DNA from: Thermoleophilia bacterium | GTDB taxonomy: Bacteria; Actinomycetota; Thermoleophilia; Gaiellales; Gaiellaceae | Direction of reading: 5' to 3' | Assembly: GCA_025927435.1 (NCBI GenBank) | Contig: JAICLM010000114.1 | Coordinates: 1 to 6,745 of the forward strand | DNA: 6,745 bases | Shown here: positions 1 through 5,000 of the stretch, in pieces | Position numbering within the stretch: the first letter of the stretch is position 1 | Layout of the letters: each line of letters begins with the position of its first letter | Translations under genes and position numbers: made by a program | Notes under the pieces: generated by a model | The model's database searches: none | What the model saw: only the letters and a program-made list of their open reading frames with translations | What the model was told of the DNA's origin: nothing

Positions 1-296
1 ACCTGGATCTGGCTCTGGTGCTTGCGGGCCTGCTTCGCCTTCTGCTCCTGCTCGTACTTGTACTTCCCGTAGTCCATGACCTTGGCGACAGGCGGGTCGG
101 CCTGGGCCGCCACCTCGACGAGGTCGAGGTTCTTGCCGTAGGCGTACTCGCGCGCCTCGTCCGTGGTCTTGATTCCGAGCTGGCTGCCGTCGTCGTCGAT
201 CAGCCGGACGCGTGAGACGCGAATCGCATCGTTGATGCGCGTCGTGTCACGTGGCGCCGGGCGGGTCTGGTCGAATGGCCGGCGTCTGGGCCTCAA
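1..296 (-). CDS. infC: Translation initiation factor IF-3, N-terminal part (runs off left edge)
   Basis: IF-3 binds the 30S subunit, keeps it apart from 50S and checks the start codon and initiator tRNA. The 98 visible residues contain the whole IF3_N domain: RINDAIR, then VRLIDDDGSQLGI, EAREYAYGKNLDLVEVA and VAKVMDYGKYKYEQ, leading into the basic linker (KAKQARKHQSQIQ). The C-terminal domain lies beyond position 1. No ATG or GTG exists between the upstream in-frame TAA (318-320) and the conserved RIND block. I chose TTG at 296 because GGTGAT, a match to the 16S 3' end, lies six bases before it; a TTG at 302 is the alternative. A short basic extension (LRPRRRPFDQTRPAPRDTT) precedes the domain. 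The gene follows thrS on the same strand, as in the conserved thrS-infC-rpmI-rplT cluster. The identity is certain from motifs; the exact start is inferred. Confidence 0.95.
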   Translation of the reverse strand, partial: MRPRRRPFDQTRPAPRDTTRINDAIRVSRVRLIDDDGSQLGIKTTDEAREYAYGKNLDLVEVAAQADPPVAKVMDYGKYKYEQEQKAKQARKHQSQIQ

Positions 297-302
297 AGGC
301 AA

Positions 303-308
303 ATCACC
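303..308 (-). promoter_or_regulatory. infC: Ribosome binding site deciding the infC TTG start
   Basis: GGTGAT on the minus strand complements the 16S rRNA 3' end and lies six bases before the TTG at 296. A stronger-looking GAGGAGGAG (321-329) lies 18 bases before the other in-frame TTG (302), which is too far for direct use, so it does not decide the start by itself. Confidence 0.5.
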
Positions 309-348
309 AAGTTGGGCTTACTCCTCCTCGATTAGCTGTCGCAACATG

Positions 349-370
349 AAAAGCCGCTGCATGCAGCGGC
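349..370 (-). terminator. Palindromic hairpin plus U-tract between thrS and infC (terminator or attenuator)
   Basis: Positions 353-370 form an 18-base perfect palindrome, GCCGCTGCATGCAGCGGC. It can fold into a stem of seven GC-rich pairs with a four-base CATG loop. In the direction of thrS-infC transcription it is followed at once by TTTT (352-349). That is the shape of a short rho-independent terminator. It lies 53 bases before the infC start, so it would either end part of the thrS transcripts or act as an attenuator for infC. The U-tract is short, so termination would be partial at best. Confidence 0.5.
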
Positions 371-382
371 CGTTTCCTCGTC

Positions 383-401
383 GGTTCGACTCGGTTGAAC
401 C
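383..401. repeat. Small inverted repeat in the thrS-infC spacer
   Basis: GGTTC (383-387) and GAACC (397-401) are inverted around a nine-base centre. The same stretch also reads as an imperfect tandem pair of ten-base units (TCGGTTCGAC, TCGGTTGAAC; 381-400). It sits between the two larger hairpins of the spacer and could add to a folded infC leader. No protein or ligand can be assigned. Confidence 0.35.
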
Positions 402-438
402 CCCGCGGTCGTGTCGGCCCGGGAGGTGAGGAACGGTC

Positions 439-476
439 CGCCCCTGCTTTTCAGACTTCGGAGGGTAGCAGGGGCG
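439..476 (-). repeat. 10-bp inverted repeat spanning the thrS stop codon
   Basis: CGCCCCTGCT (439-448) is perfectly complementary to AGCAGGGGCG (467-476), with an 18-base loop that contains the last thrS codons and its TGA stop (453-451). The bases after the stem on the minus strand (GACCGTTCC) are not U-rich, so it is a poor intrinsic terminator. It could protect the thrS mRNA 3' end or mark a processing point before infC. Confidence 0.45.
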
Positions 477-2358
477 TGAGGCGCGCGAGAAGCTCGGCCA
501 GGGAGAGCTCGGACTGCTCTCCCCCGCGCTCACGCACGGCGAGGCTCTGCTCGCTCTCGCGGTCGCCGTAGACGACGGTGAACGGGATCTTGTCGAGCTC
601 GGCGGCCCGGATCCGCTTGCCGATCGTCTCCGTCGGCTCACCGATGTCCACGCGGAAGGCGCCCAACCGCCCCGCGAGGTCCCGCGCCGCCTCGAGATGC
701 GCCTCCCCCACCGGCAGCACACGCACCTGCACGGGCGCGAGCCAGAACGGCAGGTCGCCGCCGTAGTGCTCGAGCAGGATCCCGATGAAGCGCTCGAGCG
801 AGCCGAACAGCGCGCGGTGGACGACGTACGGCGTGTGCTCGCGGTTGTCCGAGCCCATGTACGTGCAGCCCAGCCGCTCCGGCTGCTGCCCGTCGAGCTG
901 GATCGTCCCCATCTGCCACGGTCGGCCGAGCGCGTCGTCCATGAAGAAGTCGATCTTCGGCCCGTAGAACGCGCCCTCGCCCTCGGCCACCCGGTAGCGC
1001 AGGCCGATCCGCTCGAGCGCACGGCGCAGGGCGCCCTCGGTGTGATCCCACTGCTCGTCGGTGCCGAGCTTGTTGTCGGGCCGCGTCGCAAGCTCCGCGT
1101 GCGCGAGCTCGCGCACGCCGAACGCGTCGTAGAGGAAGTCGACGTAGTCGAACATCCCGTCGATCTCCTGCTGGATCTGATCCTCGGTGCAGAAGACGTG
1201 CGCGTCGTCCTGGCTGAACTGCCGCGCGCGCGTCAGGCCCTGCAGGCTGCCGGTCGGCTCGTCGCGGTGGAGGACGGCGGCCTCGGCGTAGCGGATCGGC
1301 AGGTCGCGGTAACTGCGGAGCTGCGTGTTGAAGAGGAGCATGTGGCCGGGGCAGTTCATCGGCTTGAGCCCGTACGTCGACTCGCCGTGCTCGATTCGGA
1401 ACAGGTTCTCGCCGTACTTCTCCCAGTGGCCCGAGCGCTTCCAGAGCTCGACGTCCCACATGAGCGGCGTTTTCACCTCGGAGTAGCCGCGCCTCGCGTT
1501 CTCGCGGCGGCGCAGGTCTTCGAGCGCGTTGTAGATCGCCATCCCCTTCGCGGTCCAGAGCGCCGACCCCGGCGAGTACTCCGACATGTGGAAGAGATCG
1601 AGCTGCGGCCCGAGGCGGCGGTGGTCGCGCGCCCGCGCGAGCTCGAGCTTCTCGAGATGCGCCTCGAGATCCTCCCTGGAGTAGAAGGCGGTGCCGTAGA
1701 TGCGAGTCAGCTGCGGGTTGTTCGAGTCGCCACGCCAGTACGCCCCGGCGACACCGGTCAGCTTGAGCGCCTTGATCGGCTTCGAGTCCTGCAGGTGCGG
1801 GCCGCGGCAGAGGTCGGTGAAGTCGCCCTGGGTGTAGAGCGAGATGTCGCCCTCGGCGGTGTCGACGAGCTCGAGCTTGTACGGGTCGTCCGCGAACATC
1901 TCCCTCGCCTCGTCGCGAGAGATCTCCTGTCGCGTCCACTCGCGTCCCTCGGCGAGCTCGCGGTCGACCTCGGCCTGGATCTTGTCGAGATCCTCCTCGC
2001 GGATCGGTTCGACGAAGTCGAAGTCGTAGTAGAAGCCGTTCTCGATCGGGGGCCCGATCGCGAGCTTCACGTCCGGATAGAGCCGCGTGACAGCCTCCGC
2101 CAGCAGGTGCGCGGACGAGTGCCGGAGCACCGCGAGCGCGTCGGGATCCTCCCGGTCGCGCATCGTCAGGAGCTGGATCGTGTCCCCGTCGGCGAGCGGC
2201 AGGCGCAGATCCTGCACGCGCCCGTCGACGCGCACGAGCACCGCCTGCTCGGCGAGCTTCGGCCCGATCGCCCGCGCGGCGTCGAGCCCCGACGCGCCGG
2301 CGGGAAGTTCGAGCTCCGAGTTGTCGGGAAGGACGACCTTCATGACAGAACCGGCCAA
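451..2358 (-). CDS. thrS: Threonyl-tRNA synthetase
   Basis: Charges tRNA-Thr with threonine in the cytoplasm and hydrolyses mischarged Ser-tRNA-Thr. At 635 residues it has the full bacterial layout: TGS domain (about 6-65), editing domain with the HxxxH pair (H80, H84) and the CxxxH pair (C184, H188 in DLCRGPHL), class II catalytic core (about 250-535), and anticodon-binding domain (about 540-635). The zinc ligands are present: C336 in MNCPGH, H387 in QDDAH and H514 in VVHRALFGS. Motif 2 is seen at LHRDEPTGSLQGLTRARQF. The longest start is TTG at 2358, with GGGGGTG seven bases upstream; an in-frame ATG at 2343 gives MKVVLPDNSELE, which fits the usual family N-terminus but has a weaker upstream site. 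All catalytic and editing residues are intact, so it should be the working housekeeping enzyme. Confidence 0.98.
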   Translation of the reverse strand: MAGSVMKVVLPDNSELELPAGASGLDAARAIGPKLAEQAVLVRVDGRVQDLRLPLADGDTIQLLTMRDREDPDALAVLRHSSAHLLAEAVTRLYPDVKLAIGPPIENGFYYDFDFVEPIREEDLDKIQAEVDRELAEGREWTRQEISRDEAREMFADDPYKLELVDTAEGDISLYTQGDFTDLCRGPHLQDSKPIKALKLTGVAGAYWRGDSNNPQLTRIYGTAFYSREDLEAHLEKLELARARDHRRLGPQLDLFHMSEYSPGSALWTAKGMAIYNALEDLRRRENARRGYSEVKTPLMWDVELWKRSGHWEKYGENLFRIEHGESTYGLKPMNCPGHMLLFNTQLRSYRDLPIRYAEAAVLHRDEPTGSLQGLTRARQFSQDDAHVFCTEDQIQQEIDGMFDYVDFLYDAFGVRELAHAELATRPDNKLGTDEQWDHTEGALRRALERIGLRYRVAEGEGAFYGPKIDFFMDDALGRPWQMGTIQLDGQQPERLGCTYMGSDNREHTPYVVHRALFGSLERFIGILLEHYGGDLPFWLAPVQVRVLPVGEAHLEAARDLAGRLGAFRVDIGEPTETIGKRIRAAELDKIPFTVVYGDRESEQSLAVRERGGEQSELSLAELLARLTPLLPSEV

Positions 2359-2467
2359 GGATAAGCACCCCCGCGAAGACGACAGGAACGAGGAGCTCGA
2401 CGAGTCGCCTGCTCCCGATCCCGAGGAGAGAGACCCGAGTGCCGAGGACGTTCCGGAAGCCGATTAG
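2342..2467 (+). CDS. Possible 41-residue acidic protein, antisense in the gap before thrS
   Basis: The reading frame starts MTEPAKDKHPRED and ends SAEDVPEAD. About two fifths of its residues are Asp or Glu, with many prolines and no hydrophobic core, so it would be disordered. AAGGA (2329-2333) lies eight bases before the ATG, a good ribosome-site spacing, although it falls inside the antisense of thrS codons. About 72% of its codons end in G or C, lower than I would expect of neighbouring genes but not random. It fills the gap between thrS and the upstream acetyltransferase almost exactly: its ATG shares CATG (2341-2344) with the inner thrS ATG, and its TAG overlaps that gene's TAA. I recognise no family. 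It may be a real microprotein, or a chance frame in DNA that really serves as a thrS leader. Confidence 0.35.
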   Translation: MTEPAKDKHPREDDRNEELDESPAPDPEERDPSAEDVPEAD

Positions 2468-2928
2468 CCGCGATACTCCATGAGGATCCAGGGCGCAGTG
2501 TGCTCGGCGTCGGCTTCGTGGCGCGAGACCTCGACGAAGCCGGCGCGCTCCCACGCGCGGACGGCGCCTTCGTTCCAGGCGTAAGGGTCGACGGTCACGC
2601 GGTCGCGGCCGCGCTCGTGGATCAGGTGCTCGGTCATGGCGCGCGCGGCGTCGGGGCCGAGACCGCCGCCACGCGCGAACGGGACCAGGAACATGTCGAG
2701 GCCGTCCGGATGGACCTGGAGGTAGCCGATCGGCTCGCCGTGCTCCTCCACGATCCAGGCCTCGACGTCCCCGCGCGCGAGCCGTTCCTCCATCTCGGCG
2801 ATCGTGAATGTCTCGTCGTCCCAGTAGCGCGAGACCTCGGGATCCGCGTGCCAGGCGACGAGGCGCTCGACGTCGCCCGCATCGGCGGGCCGCAGCGTCG
2901 TCAGTCGTCCGCGTACCTGAATTCCCAC
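2464..2928 (-). CDS. GNAT acetyltransferase, AAC(6')-like / RimJ-RimL type
   Basis: A 154-residue single-domain N-acetyltransferase that would use acetyl-CoA to acetylate an amine. It opens with the typical LTTLRPADAGDVERLVAWHADPEV strand-helix, has the linker TFTIAEMEERLARGD, WIVEEHGEPIGYLQV, the acetyl-CoA pyrophosphate loop RGGGLGPDAARAM (86-98), and the late motif DPYAWNEGAVRAWERAGF (114-131). The pattern D-P-x-x-x-N-x-x-A-x-x-x-x-x-x-A-G-F resembles AAC(6') aminoglycoside acetyltransferases and RimJ/RimL relatives. The GTG start at 2928 lies inside the 3' end of the preceding GNAT gene (28-base overlap) with GAGGCGGTGG just upstream, so translation is probably coupled. The substrate cannot be read from sequence; an aminoglycoside, a protein N-terminus or a metabolite are all possible. 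Confidence 0.85.
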   Translation of the reverse strand: MGIQVRGRLTTLRPADAGDVERLVAWHADPEVSRYWDDETFTIAEMEERLARGDVEAWIVEEHGEPIGYLQVHPDGLDMFLVPFARGGGLGPDAARAMTEHLIHERGRDRVTVDPYAWNEGAVRAWERAGFVEVSRHEADAEHTAPWILMEYRG

Positions 2929-3353
2929 TGCACGACCACCGCCTCCCTGGCGCCGCCGGCGTCGCGGTAGAGCGCATTCGCCGCGCCGTTGTCGGGCTCG
3001 GTCAGGACGAAGCCGGCCGGGATGCCTCGCTCGCGCGCGAGCTCGCCGAGCCGCGCGAGCAGAGTCGATGCGATTCCACGCCGGCGGTGGCTCTCGGCCA
3101 CGTCCACCTCGTACACGAGCAGGCTGGCCGGGTCGCCGTGCCGCCGTGGGAGTGCGTGGGCGAGGACGAACCCGACCGGCCGCTCGGCGTCGAACGCGAC
3201 GAGCATCAGCGTCCGCGGATCGGCGAGCAGCGCCTCGGGGTCGCCGGGGCCGTCGTACGTGGCGAGCTCCCGCACGACCGCCTCTTCTCCCGGCGCAAGC
3301 AGGCGAATCGCGATTTCCGGAACGGCCGTTGGGTTGACGGGACCATCGTCCAC
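2901..3353 (-). CDS. GNAT acetyltransferase resembling AAC(3)-I
   Basis: A 150-residue GNAT protein. After IAIRLLAPGEEAVVRELATYDG it shows DPRTLMLVAFDAERPVGFVLAHALPR, then LLVYEVDVAESHRRRGIASTLLARLGELA with the acetyl-CoA loop HRRRGIAS (89-96), and DNGAANALYRDAGG (121-134). The arrangement, including the LP[RK]-rich loop before the Y-x-VDVAE strand and the HRRRGIA signature, is close to the AAC(3)-I family, which acetylates the 3-amino group of the deoxystreptamine ring of aminoglycosides. Resistance activity is not shown by sequence alone. GTG at 3353 is the only start that keeps the first strand, but it has no ribosome site upstream (the bases read TCCTCCTTGCG), so it may be leaderless or start slightly differently. 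The gene is divergent from the gene at 3369, with only 15 bases between, and overlaps the next GNAT gene. Confidence 0.85.
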   Translation of the reverse strand: MDDGPVNPTAVPEIAIRLLAPGEEAVVRELATYDGPGDPEALLADPRTLMLVAFDAERPVGFVLAHALPRRHGDPASLLVYEVDVAESHRRRGIASTLLARLGELARERGIPAGFVLTEPDNGAANALYRDAGGAREAVVVQWEFRYADD

Positions 3354-3356
3354 CGC

Positions 3357-3364
3357 AAGGAGGA
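3357..3364 (+). promoter_or_regulatory. Strong ribosome binding site for the small basic protein
   Basis: AAGGAGGA is a full Shine-Dalgarno match with GGAGG ending five bases before the ATG at 3369. It identifies the start of a gene that could otherwise be read as the tail of a longer frame, and occupies most of the 15-bp gap to the divergent GNAT gene. Confidence 0.8.
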
Positions 3365-3368
3365 TCGC

Positions 3369-3602
3369 ATGCCCAGCAAGAGCGCGAACGTCAAGAACGA
3401 GAAGCAGTACGAGAAGCTCAAGGACAAGGGGATGTCGAAGGAGCGCGCCGCGAAGATCGCGAACTCCTCCGGCGCATCGAGCCGCGGCGGCAAGAAGTCC
3501 GGCTCGTCGTCGTCCTCGAAGAGCAACTCGAGCCAGGGCGGCGCCACGGCTCAGAAGAAGGCCGCAGGCCGCAAAGGCGGCAAGGCAAGCTCGCGAAGCT
3601 AG
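3369..3602 (+). CDS. Small basic Ser/Gly/Lys-rich protein (DUF7218-like)
   Basis: A 77-residue protein of unknown function. Its N-terminal half (MPSKSANVKNEKQYEKLKDK, then GMSKERAAKIANSSGASSRGG) is a recurrent block in small actinobacterial proteins that I know as DUF7218; the name is from memory. It is likely a short helical module (about 8-32). The rest is low-complexity: a Ser run (about 45-55), GGATAQKKAAGRKGGKA and a basic C-terminus. It has no signal peptide, membrane segment or cysteine. Net charge is strongly positive, so it could bind nucleic acid, but that is inference. The start is fixed by the AAGGAGGA site. A longer upstream frame that would fuse it to antisense GNAT sequence is not credible. 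It converges with the cold-shock gene across several hairpins. Any promoter must lie inside the divergent GNAT gene. Confidence 0.88.
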   Translation: MPSKSANVKNEKQYEKLKDKGMSKERAAKIANSSGASSRGGKKSGSSSSSKSNSSQGGATAQKKAAGRKGGKASSRS

Positions 3603-3610
3603 CGCTTCGC
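3593..3610 (+). terminator. Hairpin with the stop codon in its loop
   Basis: GCGAAGC (3593-3599) pairs with GCTTCGC (3604-3610) around a four-base TAGC loop that holds the TAG stop of the small basic protein. The stem is seven perfect pairs. No T-tract follows (TCGCTGCTC), so it would act with the next hairpin or as an mRNA end stabiliser. Confidence 0.4.
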
Positions 3611-3628
3611 TCGCTGCTCAACGAAACC

Positions 3629-3661
3629 GCGCAGGCCCGAGACCGGGTCTCCGGCCTGCGC
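3629..3661. terminator. Long GC-rich bidirectional hairpin between convergent genes
   Basis: GCGCAGGCC (3629-3637) pairs with GGCCTGCGC (3653-3661). Inside, GAGAC (3639-3643) pairs with GTCTC (3647-3651) around a CGG loop, leaving one C-C mismatch. This makes 14 pairs in one near-perfect stem. It lies midway between two convergent genes and is symmetric, so it would fold in both transcripts. The flanks are only mildly T-rich (GGTTTCG on the minus side), as is common for terminators in GC-rich genomes. Confidence 0.65.
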
Positions 3662-3678
3662 AGTTCCGTCACCTCCGA

Positions 3679-3699
3679 GCGAAGAGCGCAGCTCTTCGC
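3679..3699 (-). terminator. Hairpin just after the cold-shock gene
   Basis: GCGAAGAGC (3679-3687) pairs perfectly with GCTCTTCGC (3691-3699) around a three-base loop. Outer arms CTCCG (3673-3677) and CGGAG (3704-3708) can extend it to the cold-shock stop codon (3711-3709). No U-tract follows on the minus strand, so it may work with the 3629-3661 stem or protect the mRNA 3' end. Confidence 0.5.
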
Positions 3700-3708
3700 G
3701 AGGCGGAG

Positions 3709-3915
3709 CTATCCAACAGGGACGACGTTCCGCGCCTCGGGGCCCTTCTGCCCCTCGGTCGGCTCGAACTCGACCCGCGCGCCCTCGGCGAGCGACTTGA
3801 AGCCTTCGGACTCGATCGCGCTGAAGTGGACGAAAACGTCCTTGCCGCCCTCGTCCGGGGTGATGAAGCCGTACCCCTTCGCGTCGTTGAACCACTTCAC
3901 GGTTCCGGTTGCCAT
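3709..3915 (-). CDS. cspA: Cold-shock domain protein (CspA family)
   Basis: A 68-residue single cold-shock domain that binds single-stranded RNA and DNA and melts mRNA structure. It reads MATGTVKWFNDAKGYGFI with the RNP1 motif KGYGFI (13-18) and RNP2 VFVHF (27-31), followed by FSAIESEGFKSL and a C-terminus ending GPEARNVVPVG. Length and all aromatic binding residues (W8, F9, Y15, F17, F28, H30, F31) fit the family. The start is ATG at 3915, because GGGAGGTG lies six bases upstream; an in-frame GTG at 3924 overlaps that site and is not used. The gene diverges from the glycerate kinase gene with a 113-bp shared upstream region. Whether it is cold-induced or constitutive cannot be seen. The gene letter is generic, since such genomes usually hold several paralogues. 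Confidence 0.97.
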   Translation of the reverse strand: MATGTVKWFNDAKGYGFITPDEGGKDVFVHFSAIESEGFKSLAEGARVEFEPTEGQKGPEARNVVPVG

Positions 3916-4028
3916 ATGAAACACCTCCCTCCGCAGAGTTCTGAACGGACAGGAGGCGCGAACGACGCGCGACCGGTACTCGCTCTAGTGCTAGTGCTCG
4001 GCGCACGGTAGCGGAGAATCACTGCTCG
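3916..4028. promoter_or_regulatory. Shared upstream region of divergent csp and glycerate kinase genes
   Basis: These 113 bp must carry the csp 5' leader and probably promoters for both directions. The csp side starts with GGGAGGTG (3929-3922). A tandem TAGTGC-TAGTGC repeat (3986-3997) lies near the middle. The kinase side has CGGAGA (4012-4017) eleven bases before its ATG. I found no -10/-35 pair clear enough to place a promoter. Confidence 0.4.
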
Positions 4029-4985
4029 ATGCAGCTTCTGGCCGCCCCCGACAAGTTCCGCGGCACGCTTTCGGCACGCGAAGCCGCGGCCGCGATCGCC
4101 GCGGGAGCGGAGCGCGCTGGATGGGCGGCGGTCGAGCTCCCGCTTGCAGACGGCGGCGAGGGGACGCTCGACGTGCTCGGCGGCGGGAATCGCCGAACGG
4201 TCGTGACGGGACCGCTGGGAGAGCCGGTGGCAGCTGAGTGGCGGCTCGAGGAGGACGGCACCGCTCTGATCGAGGCCGCGCGGGCCTGCGGACTGACACT
4301 CGCCGGCGGGCGGGAAGGCAACGACCCGCTGCGCGCGACGAGCCGCGGCGTCGGCGAGCTCATCGCAGCCGCGGTTGCAGAGGGCGCCGAGCGGATCGTC
4401 GTGGCGGTCGGCGGCGTGGCGTCGACCGACGGCGGCGTCGGCGCGACCGAGGCCGTGCCGCATCCGCTCCTCGTGCCGCTCGCGATCGCGTGCGACGTCG
4501 ACGCGCGCTTCCTCGACGCCGCCGACGTCTTCGCGCCCCAGAAGGGAGCAACGCCCGAGCAGGTGCAGATCCTGCGCGAGCGGCTCGCGAAGCTCGTCGT
4601 CCGCGACCTGCCCGGCTCGGGCGCGGCGGGAGGGCTAGCGGGAGGGCTCGCCGCGATCGGCGCACGCCTCGTCCCGGGCTTCGACCTCGTGGCCGGGCGG
4701 GTCGGGCTCGAGGAGCGGCTCGCAGAGGCGGATCTCGTCGTCACCGGCGAGGGCCTGGTCGACGCGACGTCCGCCACGGGCAAGGTCGTCGGCCGCGTCC
4801 TCGAACGCGCCGAGGCCGCGGGAGTCGAGGCGCTCGTGACCGCGGGCGACGTCGCGCCGGAGAGCCCGATCGACGCGCTTTCGCTCGTCGCGAGCTACGG
4901 TCACGAGCAAGCGCTCTCCGAGCCGGCGGAATGCCTCACGAAACTCGTCGAATCCGCCCTGGCGACCCGTCGAAACGGACCCTAA
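4029..4985 (+). CDS. glxK: Glycerate kinase, GlxK/GarK family, compact form
   Basis: Phosphorylates D-glycerate with ATP, linking glyoxylate, glucarate or serine breakdown to glycolysis. Family blocks in order: MQLLAAPDKFRGTLSA (1-16), LPLADGGEGTLD (38-48), GTALIEAARACGL (77-89), NDPLRATSRGVGELI (98-112), VAVGGVASTDGGVG (125-138), ACDVDARFLDAADVFAPQKGATPEQV (154-179), GSGAAGGLAGGL (197-208) and VVTGEGLVDATSATGK (237-252). The protein has 318 residues, where usual members have about 370-380. Some 30 are missing between the GGVG block and ACDV, where others carry a long segment. The usual GGSAT is GGVAS, and the usual GEGR is GEGL. It may be a lineage form of the enzyme or one with a changed substrate; identity as a family member is secure. 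The start is ATG at 4029, with a weak CGGAGA site upstream. Fifteen bases separate it from the next gene. Confidence 0.92.
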   Translation: MQLLAAPDKFRGTLSAREAAAAIAAGAERAGWAAVELPLADGGEGTLDVLGGGNRRTVVTGPLGEPVAAEWRLEEDGTALIEAARACGLTLAGGREGNDPLRATSRGVGELIAAAVAEGAERIVVAVGGVASTDGGVGATEAVPHPLLVPLAIACDVDARFLDAADVFAPQKGATPEQVQILRERLAKLVVRDLPGSGAAGGLAGGLAAIGARLVPGFDLVAGRVGLEERLAEADLVVTGEGLVDATSATGKVVGRVLERAEAAGVEALVTAGDVAPESPIDALSLVASYGHEQALSEPAECLTKLVESALATRRNGP

Positions 4986-5000
4986 GCTGCAGGCCCGAGA

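Noticed and set aside
381..401. T-arm-like GGTTCGACTC suggesting a tRNA end
   Set aside because: The five bases on each side of the loop do not pair, and there is no D-arm, anticodon arm or acceptor stem on either strand.
18..429. Plus-strand ORFs of 65 and 88 codons over infC and its spacer
   Set aside because: They run antisense to IF-3 motifs and have no ribosome site or family resemblance.
697..2364. Long open frames on the plus strand (697-2364) and in other minus frames (638-2977) over thrS
   Set aside because: They are composition shadows of the GC-rich thrS gene: Arg/Val/Leu-rich translations with no recognisable domain, whereas the thrS frame has every synthetase motif.
2808..3368. 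Long plus-strand frame that would extend the small basic protein upstream
   Set aside because: The extension is antisense to two well supported GNAT genes and reads as Arg/Ala-rich noise; a strong ribosome site fixes the start at 3369.
3916..3924. In-frame GTG at 3924 as the cold-shock protein start
   Set aside because: It overlaps the Shine-Dalgarno sequence itself; the ATG at 3915 has ideal spacing and gives the standard family N-terminus.
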